Positions 57,032 through 64,000 of a stretch of 64,000 nucleotides of DNA are shown here, in pieces. Positions within the stretch are counted from its first letter, which is position 1. The number at the start of each line of letters is the position of its first letter. Origin of the DNA: Streptacidiphilus sp041262165 (lineage in GTDB: Bacteria > Actinomycetota > Actinomycetes > Streptomycetales > Streptomycetaceae); contig NZ_JBGCBY010000003.1 of NCBI RefSeq assembly GCF_041262165.1, forward strand, positions 248,001-312,000. Reading direction: 5' to 3'. The notes under the pieces are model-generated. The model was not told the DNA's origin and did not search any database. It saw only the letters and a list, made by a program, of their open reading frames with translations. Made by a program: the position numbers and the translations under genes.

Positions 57032-58018
57032 TCATGCCGCGCGTCGCGCCGCGATCCGTTCGGGGCTGGGCCAGCGGACGTCGCGCGCCCACCCGGCGAG
57101 CTCGAACCAGCGGATCAGCCGCGCCGAGGAGTCCACCTGCCCGCGCAGCACCCCGTGCCGCGCCGAGGTCGGCTCGGCGTGGTGCAGGTTGTGCCAGGAC
57201 TCGCCGCAGGACAGCACCGCCAGCCAGGCGACGTTCCCGGACCGGTCCCGCGACTTGAACGGACGCTTGCCCACGGCGTGGCAGATCGAGTTGATCGACC
57301 AGGTCACGTGGTGCAGCAGCGCCACCCGCACCAGCGATCCCCAGAAGAACGCGGTCAGCGCGCCCTGCCAGGACCACGACCACAGGCCGCCGACCAGCGG
57401 CGGGAGCAGCAGCGAGGCCAGCGTGAAGAAGGCGAACTGGCGCGAGATCCAGGAGATGTCCCGGTCCTTGACCAGGTCGGGGGCGTAGGTCTGCTGCGGG
57501 GTCTGCTCCTCGTCGAACAGCCAGCCCATGTGCGCCCACCACAGGCCCCTGAGCAGCGCGGGGACGGACTCGCCGTAGCGCCAGGGCGAGTGCGGGTCGC
57601 CGTCTTTGTCGGAGAACTTGTGGTGCTTGCGGTGGTCGGCGACCCAGCGCACGACCGGGCCCTCGATCGCCAGGCTGCCGGCCACGGCGAGCGCGATCTT
57701 CAGGGCGCGGTTGGCCTTGAACGAGCCATGGGTGAAGAAGCGGTGGAAGCCCACGGTGACGCCGTGGCAGGCGGTGAAGTACATCACCACCATGATCACC
57801 ACGTCGTGCCAGCCGAGACCCCACCCCCAGGCCACCGGCACCGCCGCGGCCAGGGCCAGGAACGGCACCGCGATGAACGAGGCGAGTGCGAACTGCTCCG
57901 CCGCCCCCTGCTTCTCCCCGCCGCGCGTCGCGGAGGTCAGGTGTGCCGGCCGGCGCTGCGGCAGCACGGCCGTCGCGGCGGCGCCGGCGACGGACTCCTC
58001 GGTGGGCTGGATGGTCAT
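57032..58018 (-). CDS. Fatty-acyl-CoA desaturase (delta-9 type)
   Basis: ATG at 58018 behind GAGGTAG gives 328 residues with four membrane segments. The three histidine boxes of di-iron desaturases are intact: HRFFTH, HRKHHKF and HNLHH. The region GDPHSPWRYGES and SWHNLHHAEPTSARHGV match bacterial acyl-CoA/phospholipid desaturases. It introduces a cis double bond in fatty acyl chains. A TetR gene follows on the same strand. A 283-base gap upstream contains the palindrome at 58134-58153 and G-rich direct repeats at 58070-58105. Confidence 0.92.
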   Translation of the reverse strand: MTIQPTEESVAGAAATAVLPQRRPAHLTSATRGGEKQGAAEQFALASFIAVPFLALAAAVPVAWGWGLGWHDVVIMVVMYFTACHGVTVGFHRFFTHGSFKANRALKIALAVAGSLAIEGPVVRWVADHRKHHKFSDKDGDPHSPWRYGESVPALLRGLWWAHMGWLFDEEQTPQQTYAPDLVKDRDISWISRQFAFFTLASLLLPPLVGGLWSWSWQGALTAFFWGSLVRVALLHHVTWSINSICHAVGKRPFKSRDRSGNVAWLAVLSCGESWHNLHHAEPTSARHGVLRGQVDSSARLIRWFELAGWARDVRWPSPERIAARRAA

Positions 58019-58133
58019 GCGGCTACCTCGTGACAGGAGGGGGAGGCTCAGGCTGGGACTGCGCAGGGCTGCCGGGGGAGTGCGGGGGAGTGCGGGGGGC
58101 CGTCGGCACGGAGCGCCGTTCCTACGGTTCCGT

Positions 58134-58153
58134 AACCTACGGCATCGTAGGTT
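58134..58153. promoter_or_regulatory. Palindromic operator upstream of the desaturase
   Basis: AACCTACG-gcat-CGTAGGTT is a perfect 8-base inverted repeat, 116 bases before the desaturase ATG. A half-site CCTACGG precedes it at 58121-58127. It has the form of a TetR-type operator and probably binds the regulator encoded in the same unit. Confidence 0.65.
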
Positions 58154-58301
58154 GATTGCCCCGCTCTGCACAGACCCAATCCCTCCGGCGTGGCGAAGCT
58201 GTGGGCCGACAGGGTGAGGGGTATTGGTAGTGGAGGCGAGGCGTCGAAACCCGTAGGCTGTGGGGGTGTCCAAGGGAGACTGGATTCCCCTTGACATTTG
58301 T

Positions 58302-58374
58302 TCCGCTGTAGTGTAATTGGCAGCACGGCATCCTTTGGAGATGTTCGGTCTAGGTTCGAGTCCTAGCAGCGGAG
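58302..58374 (+). tRNA. tRNA-Gln (anticodon TTG)
   Basis: The acceptor stem TCCGCTG pairs with CAGCGGA, the anticodon loop CTTTGGA gives TTG, and the T arm is CTAGG-TTCGAGT-CCTAG. Discriminator is G and no CCA is encoded. It lies upstream of glmU, a common actinobacterial location. Confidence 0.95.
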
Positions 58375-58499
58375 CTTTCGTTCGACCGACCTGTTCGGCG
58401 ACCCCGCTATCCTCAAACCGTTCGGGCACGCCTGTGCGGATCTCCTGCTGGCGTCCCGGCGGACCCTCCACCCTCCATGACGCCGAGGAGCCTCTTCCC

Positions 58500-60002
58500 G
58501 TGAGCTTCAACCCTCCGGCCGCTGTCGTCGTCCTCGCCGCAGGCGGGGGCACCCGGATGAAGTCGGCGGTGCTGCCGAAGGTGCTGCATCCCATCTGCGG
58601 GAGAACCCTCGTCGGCCACGCCGTCGCCGCGGCGCGCGAACTGTCGCCGGAACACCTGGTGGTCGTGATCGGCCACATGCGCGACAAGGTCGCCGCCCAC
58701 CTCGCCGAGGTCGACCCGGGTACCCGTACGGTCGTGCAGGAGCAGCAGAACGGCACCGGACACGCCGTCCGCGTCGCGCTCGAGGCCCTCGCCGCCCGCG
58801 GTGTCGCTCTGGACGGCACGGTCGTGGTGAGCACAGGCGACACCCCGCTGCTCACCGGCGCGACCCTGCGCCGCCTCGTCGAGGCGCACACCGCCGACGG
58901 CAACGCCGTGACGGTGCTGACCGCCGAGGTCCCCGACGCGACCGGCTACGGCCGGATTCTGCGCGGCCCCAGCCACGAGGTGCAGGCCATCGTGGAGCAC
59001 AAGGACGCCACCGAGGCCCAGCTCGCCATCGCCGAGATCAACTCCGCGGTGTACGCCTTCGACGGCAAGCTGCTCGCGCAGGCCCTGGGCGAGGTCCGCA
59101 CCGACAACAGCCAGGGCGAGGAGTACCTCACCGACGTCCTCGGCATCCTCCGCGAGGCCGGACACCGGGTCGGGGCCCTGGTCGCCTCGGACTTCCGCGA
59201 CATCCTGGGCATCAACGACCGGGTGCAGCTCGCCGAGGCCCGCCGGATCATGAACAACCGCCTGCTCGACGCCGCGATGCGGGCCGGGGTGACCGTGGTG
59301 GACCCGGCCACCACCTGGATGGACGTCCAGGTGACCTACGAGCAGGACGCGGTCGTCCGGCCCAATACCCAGCTGCAGGGCCGCACCTTCGTCGGCGAGG
59401 GCGCCGAGGTGGGTCCGAACTGCACGCTGAAGGACACCCGGGTCGGCGAGGGCGCCCATGTGAGCAATGCCACAGCTGACAGCGCGGTGATCGGCGCGGG
59501 CGCCTCCGTCGGCCCGTACGCCTACCTCCGTCCGGGCACGGTCCTCGGCGCGAAGGGCAAGATCGGCACCTACGTCGAGACGAAGAACTCGACCATCGGC
59601 GACGGCAGCAAGGTGCCCCACCTCAGCTATGTGGGGGACGCCACAATCGGCGAGGGGACCAACATCGGCGCGGCCTCCGTCTTCGTCAACTACGACGGCG
59701 TGAACAAGCACCGGACGACCATCGGCAGCCACTGCCGTACCGGCTCCGACAACATGTTCGTCGCTCCGGTGACGGTGGGGGACGGGGCATACACCGCAGC
59801 CGGATCGGTGATTTACAAGGACGTTCCGGCGGGCGCGCTGGGCGTCACCCGACCCCAGCAGCGCAACGTCGACGGCTGGGTCGAGCGGAAGCGTCCGGGC
59901 ACGGAGGCGGCGCGCGCGGCGCAGGCCGCACGCTCCGCGGGTGCGCCCGGCGGGGTCCCGTCCGACGACCCGGAGGCGACGGGAACCGCCGCCGACGCGT
60001 AA
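58500..60002 (+). CDS. glmU: Bifunctional GlcNAc-1-phosphate uridylyltransferase/GlcN-1-phosphate acetyltransferase
   Basis: GTG at 58500 behind GAGGAG gives 500 residues. The N-terminal pyrophosphorylase has LAAGGGTRMKS, LPKVLHPICG, QQNGTGHAV and STGDTPLLTG. The C-terminal left-handed beta helix carries hexapeptide repeats, with YVETKNSTIGDGSKVPHL and NYDGVNKHRTTIG for acetyl-CoA and active-site His. It makes UDP-GlcNAc for the wall. A Pro/Ala/Arg-rich tail of 40 residues follows. prs follows 134 bases downstream. Confidence 0.95.
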   Translation: MSFNPPAAVVVLAAGGGTRMKSAVLPKVLHPICGRTLVGHAVAAARELSPEHLVVVIGHMRDKVAAHLAEVDPGTRTVVQEQQNGTGHAVRVALEALAARGVALDGTVVVSTGDTPLLTGATLRRLVEAHTADGNAVTVLTAEVPDATGYGRILRGPSHEVQAIVEHKDATEAQLAIAEINSAVYAFDGKLLAQALGEVRTDNSQGEEYLTDVLGILREAGHRVGALVASDFRDILGINDRVQLAEARRIMNNRLLDAAMRAGVTVVDPATTWMDVQVTYEQDAVVRPNTQLQGRTFVGEGAEVGPNCTLKDTRVGEGAHVSNATADSAVIGAGASVGPYAYLRPGTVLGAKGKIGTYVETKNSTIGDGSKVPHLSYVGDATIGEGTNIGAASVFVNYDGVNKHRTTIGSHCRTGSDNMFVAPVTVGDGAYTAAGSVIYKDVPAGALGVTRPQQRNVDGWVERKRPGTEAARAAQAARSAGAPGGVPSDDPEATGTAADA

Positions 60003-60136
60003 CCTGGGGGACATCCAGGCGCCGTGGACGAGTCGTCCGTGTCGGCGTTCCAGCCAACCCCCCCACCAGCTACGCCGCGCCGTGCGGCGTGCGAGGCGCG
60101 CGTCGGCAACGACGTCGGCAACGAGGAGACGGTGCA

Positions 60137-61111
60137 GTGACCGGGATCAAGACGTCCGGTGAGAAGAACTTGATGCTCTTCTCCGGCCGCGCACACCCCG
60201 AGTTGGCCCGGGAGGTGGCAGAGCAGCTCGGTGTGGACCTGGTTCCGACGAAGGCGCTGGATTTCGCAAACGGTGAGATCTACGTGCGCTACGAGGAGTC
60301 GGTACGTGGCGCGGACGCGTTCGTGCTGCAGAGCCACACCGCGCCGATCAACCAGTGGATCATGGAACAGCTGATCATGATCGACGCCCTGAAGCGGGCC
60401 TCGGTCAAGAGCATCACCGTGATCATGCCGTTCTACGGCTACGCCCGCCAGGACAAGAAGCACCTCGGTCGCGAGCCCATCTCCGCCCGCCTGGTCGCCG
60501 ACCTGCTGAAGCAGGCCGGCGCCCACCGGCTGATGTCGGTGGACCTGCACACCGCGCAGATTCAAGGCTTCTTCGACGGCCCGGTGGACCACCTCTTCGC
60601 GCTGCCGCTGCTGGCGGACTACGTCGGCGGCAAGGTCGACCGGGACCGCCTCACCATCGTCTCCCCGGACGCCGGCCGGGTCCGCGTCGCCGACCAGTGG
60701 TCGGACCGCCTGGGCGCGCCGCTGGCGATCATCCACAAGCGCCGCGACCCCAACGTGGCCAACAAGGTGATGTCGGCCGAGGTCGTCGGTGACGTCAAGG
60801 GCCGGGTGTGCGTCCTGGTCGACGACATGATCGACACCGGTGGCACCATCTGCGCCGCCGCCGACGCCCTGTTCGATCAGGGTGCGGCGGACGTCATCGT
60901 CGCCGCCACGCACGGCGTGCTGTCCGGCCCGGCCGCGGACCGGCTGAAGAACTCCCGCGCGAGCGAGTTCGTCTTCACCAACACCCTGCCGACGCCGGGC
61001 GAGCTGCAGATGGACAAGGTCACCACGCTGTCGATCGCCCCGCTGATCGCCCGCGCCATCCGCGAGGTCTTCGACGACGGTTCGGTGACCAGCCTCTTCG
61101 ACGGTGCGTAA
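60137..61111 (+). CDS. prs: Ribose-phosphate pyrophosphokinase
   Basis: GTG at 60137 behind GAGGAG gives 324 residues. The flexible loop YGYARQDKKHLGREPISA, the regulatory loop SVDLHTAQIQGFFDGPVDHL and the PRPP signature VLVDDMIDTGGTI are intact. It makes PRPP from ribose 5-phosphate and ATP for nucleotide, His and Trp synthesis. Ribokinase at 5135 could supply its substrate. The order glmU-prs-rplY-pth is standard for actinobacteria. Confidence 0.96.
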   Translation: MTGIKTSGEKNLMLFSGRAHPELAREVAEQLGVDLVPTKALDFANGEIYVRYEESVRGADAFVLQSHTAPINQWIMEQLIMIDALKRASVKSITVIMPFYGYARQDKKHLGREPISARLVADLLKQAGAHRLMSVDLHTAQIQGFFDGPVDHLFALPLLADYVGGKVDRDRLTIVSPDAGRVRVADQWSDRLGAPLAIIHKRRDPNVANKVMSAEVVGDVKGRVCVLVDDMIDTGGTICAAADALFDQGAADVIVAATHGVLSGPAADRLKNSRASEFVFTNTLPTPGELQMDKVTTLSIAPLIARAIREVFDDGSVTSLFDGA

Positions 61112-61180
61112 CTCGGTCGCCCGACTCCGTCGGAGTGATCCGTCGGAGTGATCGTTTTGGGTCCCTCGCCGGGATTCGGC

Positions 61181-61388
61181 TAGACTTCTGAAATTGCCCG
61201 GCGAGGGAGTCCCACCTCCGCGTGACTCCGTGATCGACGCGCTGCACCGCCCCTGGTGGGCGGTTGTGCGAGACGCCGCCGGGCGACTCATCCAGAGATT
61301 CTTTCGGGTGAGGTTCTGCCGGTGGCTTTTTCTTTTGCCCGAAGAGTCGGCCCGGACGGCGCCCACCCCGCGTACGAGGAGTGCCGTC
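61181..61388 (+). promoter_or_regulatory. -10 and long 5' leader of rplY
   Basis: TAGACT at 61181-61186 is a good -10; the message would begin near 61193, leaving a leader of almost 200 bases before the rplY ATG. The leader contains several G/C-rich segments (GGCGAGGGAG, CGCCGCCGGGCG) and a U-rich run (CTTTTTCTTTT) at 61326-61336, about 53 bases before ATG. It may be a ribosomal-protein leader or attenuator; no known class is recognised. Confidence 0.45.
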
Positions 61389-61979
61389 ATGGCCGAGATC
61401 CGCCTTGAAGCCGAGCCCCGCAACGAGTTCGGCAAGGGTGCCGCCCGCCGCGCCCGCCGCGCCGGCCTGGTCCCCGCCGTCGTCTACGGCCACGGCCTGA
61501 CCCCGGTTCACGTCAACCTTCCGGGCCACGCCCTGATGCTGGCGCTGAAGACCCCGAACGTACTGTTCTCGCTGCCGATCGACGGCAAGGACGAGTTCGT
61601 GCTGCCGAAGGCCGTGCAGCGCGACCCGATCAAGCGCAGCCTGAAGCACGTCGACCTGCTGCTGGTGAAGCGCGGCGAGAAGGTCACCGTCGAGATCCAG
61701 ATCAACACCGAGGGCGAGCTGGCTCCTGGCGGCAACCTGCTGGAGCACGTGCTCAACACCCTCCCGCTCGAGGCCGAGGCGACCCACCTCCCCGAGTCGG
61801 TCACCATCTCCATCGAGGGCCTCACCGCCGGTGACTCCGTCCTCGCCAAGGACATCACGCTGCCGAAGGGCGCCACCCTGGCCGTCGAGCCGGAGACCGT
61901 GGTCCTGCACATCGTCACCGCCCAGGTCGAGGCCGTCGCCGAGGAGACCGAGGCCGGAGAGGCCGCCGCCCAGGCCTGA
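61389..61979 (+). CDS. rplY: 50S ribosomal protein L25 (CTC form)
   Basis: ATG at 61389 behind GAGGAG gives 196 residues. The N-terminal L25 domain reads RLEAEPRNEFGKGAARRARRAG and VVYGHG; the C-terminal CTC/TL5 domain has VTVEIQINTEGELAPGG and LPESVTISIEGLTAGDSV. An acidic Ala/Glu tail ends it. It binds 5S rRNA; the CTC form is also a general stress protein. pth starts 88 bases later. Confidence 0.95.
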   Translation: MAEIRLEAEPRNEFGKGAARRARRAGLVPAVVYGHGLTPVHVNLPGHALMLALKTPNVLFSLPIDGKDEFVLPKAVQRDPIKRSLKHVDLLLVKRGEKVTVEIQINTEGELAPGGNLLEHVLNTLPLEAEATHLPESVTISIEGLTAGDSVLAKDITLPKGATLAVEPETVVLHIVTAQVEAVAEETEAGEAAAQA

Positions 61980-62067
61980 GCACTGTCCAGCACAGCACCA
62001 CTGCGTTCGCGTCCGCTGCCCCGGCCCTCGACAGGCCGGGGCAGCCGCATAAGGGAAGGACCCCACG

Positions 62068-62646
62068 GTGAGTGACGAGTACACCGGGCCCTGGCTCGTG
62101 GTGGGCCTGGGCAATCCCGGCCCCGAGTACGCCGGGAACCGCCACAACATCGGCTACATGGTGGCCGACCTGCTGGCCTCGCGGATCGGCGCGAAGTTCA
62201 AGGCGCACAAGAGTCGCAACCAGGTGGTCGAGGGGCGGCTGTCGGGGCAGCGGGTGGTGCTGGCCAAGCCCTCCTCGTTCATGAACCTCTCCGGTGGCCC
62301 GGTGACAGCCCTCCGGGACTTCTACAAGGCGCCGGTGGACCGGCTGGTGGTCGTCCACGACGAGCTGGACATCGACTACGCGTCGCTGCGGCTGAAGCTG
62401 GGCGGGGGCGACAACGGGCACAACGGCCTCAAGTCGCTGACGAAGTCGCTGGGTTCCGACTACTACCGGGTGCGCGCGGGAGTGGGCCGCCCGCCGGGGC
62501 GGATGGAGGTCGCGGACTTCGTACTCCGGGACTTCTCGTCGACCGAGCGCAAGGAGCTCGACTGGTTCGTCGACCGCGCCGCGGACGCCGTTGAGGCGCT
62601 GATCGCCGAGGGCCTGGAGCGGGCCCAGACGACGTACAACTCCTGA
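62068..62646 (+). CDS. pth: Peptidyl-tRNA hydrolase
   Basis: GTG at 62068 behind AAGGGAAGGA gives 192 residues. VGLGNPGPEYAGNRHNIGYMV has the catalytic His; KPSSFMNLSGGPV, VVHDELDIDY, and GGGDNGHNGLKSL with Asn and Asp complete the active site. It frees tRNA from peptidyl-tRNA dropped by ribosomes. It closes the prs-rplY-pth block. Confidence 0.96.
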   Translation: MSDEYTGPWLVVGLGNPGPEYAGNRHNIGYMVADLLASRIGAKFKAHKSRNQVVEGRLSGQRVVLAKPSSFMNLSGGPVTALRDFYKAPVDRLVVVHDELDIDYASLRLKLGGGDNGHNGLKSLTKSLGSDYYRVRAGVGRPPGRMEVADFVLRDFSSTERKELDWFVDRAADAVEALIAEGLERAQTTYNS

Positions 62647-62756
62647 GCTCCATGGCGAATCGTTACTGGCCGATCTTTGCGGGTTTTAGTGCCACATATG
62701 CGGTTTGTCGCTGACGATGCGCAGGGATTGGGATGCATTGTCGGTAATGGAGTGAA

Positions 62757-62785
62757 TTGACAAGCCTGCCGCGTGTAATGACGAT
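62757..62785 (+). promoter_or_regulatory. Promoter of the LAxTG surface protein
   Basis: TTGACA at 62757-62762 and GACGAT at 62780-62785 are 17 bases apart, in the AT-richer gap after pth. Transcription would start near 62792, giving a leader of about 120 bases before the GTG at 62912. Confidence 0.45.
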
Positions 62786-62911
62786 GTGTCGTGCTCATGG
62801 GGAAGACGTGAATCCTGTTCCGCTCCTCCCGGCCTGGCGCGTGCTGCGCGAGCGCCGCTGGACATCCCCTGTGGCTTCCACTGTTCTGGCTTGACCCAGT
62901 TAGGGGAGAAC

Positions 62912-63589
62912 GTGTCCATATCCCGTCGTACCGCCACTGCGGTACGCACCCTCGGTGTCGCCTCCGCCGCAGCCGCGATCACCCTGGGCGTCGCCGGCAG
63001 CGCCTTCGCGTGCGTGCCCGGAGACTTCGCTCCGTCCGTGTCCTGCGACAGTGGCAGCGGCAAGGCCGACATCAAGATCGTCGATATCGACCCGTACCAC
63101 ACGGGGGCCACCATCACGGTGCTCGACAACGGGACGCTGGTCGGCACGGGCGAGTTCGCGGCCGGCTGGCAGGGGAAGTCGACCGCGCTCGACATCCTCG
63201 TGCCCTGGAAGGCCGACGGCTCGTGGACCGTGCACGTCCAGGCGGTCGACAAGGGCCCGCACTTCGACCTCACCCCGCCGCTCGCCAGCCCCGGGGGCGC
63301 CTGCGCGACCCCGACCACCACCAGCCCGTCGCCCAGCGCCTCCCCGTCGCCGTCGAAGAGCGCGTCGCACAGTCCCTCCGCGTCGCCGTCCAAGTCGGTC
63401 AAGCCCACCGAGTCGTCGTCGCCGTCTCCGTCGGTCTCCGCCTCGGCCTCGCCGACCGGACCCGTGCTGGCCACGACCGGTGGGGGCAGCAGCTCCGGTC
63501 TGATCGCCGGGATCGCCGGCGCGCTGGTGGTCGTCGGTGGCGGTGCGATGTTCGCCCTGCGCCGTCGCGGTGCTGCCGGGCGTCACTGA
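62912..63589 (+). CDS. Secreted surface protein with LAxTG sortase-E signal
   Basis: GTG at 62912 behind GGGGAG gives 225 residues. A signal peptide with ATAVRTLGVASAAAAITLG is cleaved near FACVPG. A beta-rich domain (ADIKIVDIDPYHTGATITVLDNG) of about 95 residues follows, then a Ser/Pro/Lys-rich wall-spanning stretch (about 135-185), LATTG, a membrane helix and an RRRG tail. LAxTG is the recognition form of class E sortases in Streptomyces. The folded domain is not recognised; it may be an adhesin. Confidence 0.82.
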   Translation: MSISRRTATAVRTLGVASAAAAITLGVAGSAFACVPGDFAPSVSCDSGSGKADIKIVDIDPYHTGATITVLDNGTLVGTGEFAAGWQGKSTALDILVPWKADGSWTVHVQAVDKGPHFDLTPPLASPGGACATPTTTSPSPSASPSPSKSASHSPSASPSKSVKPTESSSPSPSVSASASPTGPVLATTGGGSSSGLIAGIAGALVVVGGGAMFALRRRGAAGRH

Positions 63590-63611
63590 CCCGGTAGTCG
63601 CGCACGTACCT

Positions 63612-63646
63612 GCGGCCCGCACCCGAGTACATCGGGTGCGGGCCGC
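63612..63646. terminator. Bidirectional terminator between the LAxTG gene and ppc
   Basis: A perfect 15-bp stem (GCGGCCCGCACCCGA paired with its complement at 63632-63646) and 5-base loop lies in the gap between the converging genes. Confidence 0.88.
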
Positions 63647-63657
63647 TTGACGACGCG

Positions 63658-64000
63658 TCAGCCGGTGTTGCGCAGGCCGGCCGCGATCCCGTTGACGGTG
63701 AGCAGCAGGGCCCGGGAACGCAGCGGATCCTCGGCGAGCCCCTGCGCGGCGTCCTCGCGCTGCCGCCGCAGCAGCGCCACCTGCAGGTAGGAGATCGGGT
63801 CGAGGTAGGCGTCGCGGATGGCGAAGGTCTGCTTGAGCACCGGGGTGTGCTCCAGCAGGTCGCTCTCGCCGCTGACCCGCAGCACCTCCTTGAGCGTCAG
63901 CGCGTGCTCGGCCTCGATGAGGTCGAAGAAGATGTGCTTGAGGTGGTCCGGGACGAGCGAGTCGACGTAGTGGCGGGCGATCCGCAGGTCCGTCTTGGCC
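63658..64000 (-). CDS. ppc: Phosphoenolpyruvate carboxylase, C-terminal part (cut by window edge)
   Basis: The reading frame is open from the right edge to the stop at 63658, giving the last 113 residues. DLRIARHYVDSLV, the region DAYLDPISYLQVALLRR and the invariant C-terminus LLTVNGIAAGLRNTG are those of PEP carboxylase, whose last residues contact the allosteric aspartate site. It makes oxaloacetate from PEP and bicarbonate. The gene starts outside the window. Confidence 0.95.
   Translation of the reverse strand, partial: AKTDLRIARHYVDSLVPDHLKHIFFDLIEAEHALTLKEVLRVSGESDLLEHTPVLKQTFAIRDAYLDPISYLQVALLRRQREDAAQGLAEDPLRSRALLLTVNGIAAGLRNTG

Noticed and set aside
62808..62894. A 28-codon upstream frame before the LAxTG protein gene
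   Set aside because: It has a GTG start with a weak GGGGAAG site, but nothing supports translation and it is too short to judge.
1..64000. CRISPR arrays, rRNA genes and replication origin
   Set aside because: No regularly spaced repeats, no rRNA signature and no DnaA-box cluster were seen.

Overview
The window is GC-rich actinobacterial chromosome of the Streptomyces/Kitasatospora/Streptacidiphilus type. The evidence is the strong G/C bias at third codon positions, frequent GTG starts, tRNA genes without an encoded CCA, and family-typical genes: Rpf-type muralytic enzyme, PASTA-like Ser/Thr kinase, mycosin, CTC-type L25, galTEK with LuxR regulators, and a prs-rplY-pth block. The genus cannot be settled from sequence alone. 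Both ends cut genes: an M50 metallopeptidase at the left and ppc at the right.

Layout. 1-2.3 kb: a candidate ribosomal-peptide locus with a membrane M50 peptidase, two near-identical 71-72 residue precursor-like peptides and a divergent HTH regulator behind an array of operator half-sites. 2.4-8.2 kb: two two-component systems (OmpR type and NarL type) around ribokinase. 8.3-15.8 kb: envelope genes (GT87, penicillin-binding protein, protein mannosyltransferase) plus rsmI. 15.8-25 kb: a Ser/Thr kinase, a solitary serine recombinase wedged beside a conserved metG-tatD-rpf-rsmA-ispE run. 25.2-38.5 kb is the accessory core: a metzincin-like protein with lost zinc ligands; a toxin operon (WXG-like protein, deaminase toxin, SUKH-4 immunity protein, SUKH-4/deaminase fusion, ATPase-WD40 protein); an ABC-F ATPase; then two ESX-type substrate-like proteins, a mycosin protease and a frameshifted remnant of a second mycosin.

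38.5-50.2 kb: tRNA-Thr with a strong terminator, a class A PBP whose SxxK motif reads SxxT, a NodB-like deacetylase, a permease pair, a nucleoside kinase-like protein, a degenerate LuxR regulator, galTEK and a LuxR regulator with a very long insertion in its receiver. 50.2-58 kb: a lysyl-phosphatidylglycerol synthase-like protein, an SGNH hydrolase, a GH8 glycosidase behind a perfect palindrome, a MarR/methyltransferase divergon with two matching operators, a VOC protein, and an acyl desaturase/TetR pair with a palindromic operator. 58.3-64 kb: tRNA-Gln, glmU, prs, rplY (long leader), pth, a sortase-E-type surface protein and the end of ppc.

Functionally the window mixes housekeeping genes (translation, nucleotide, galactose and UDP-GlcNAc metabolism, peptidoglycan) with two accessory systems worth attention: the peptide/M50 locus at the left edge and the type VII-linked deaminase toxin island at 27.6-32.6 kb. 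All start sites are chosen by eye from ribosome-binding sites and homology of the N-terminus; no search or computation was run.
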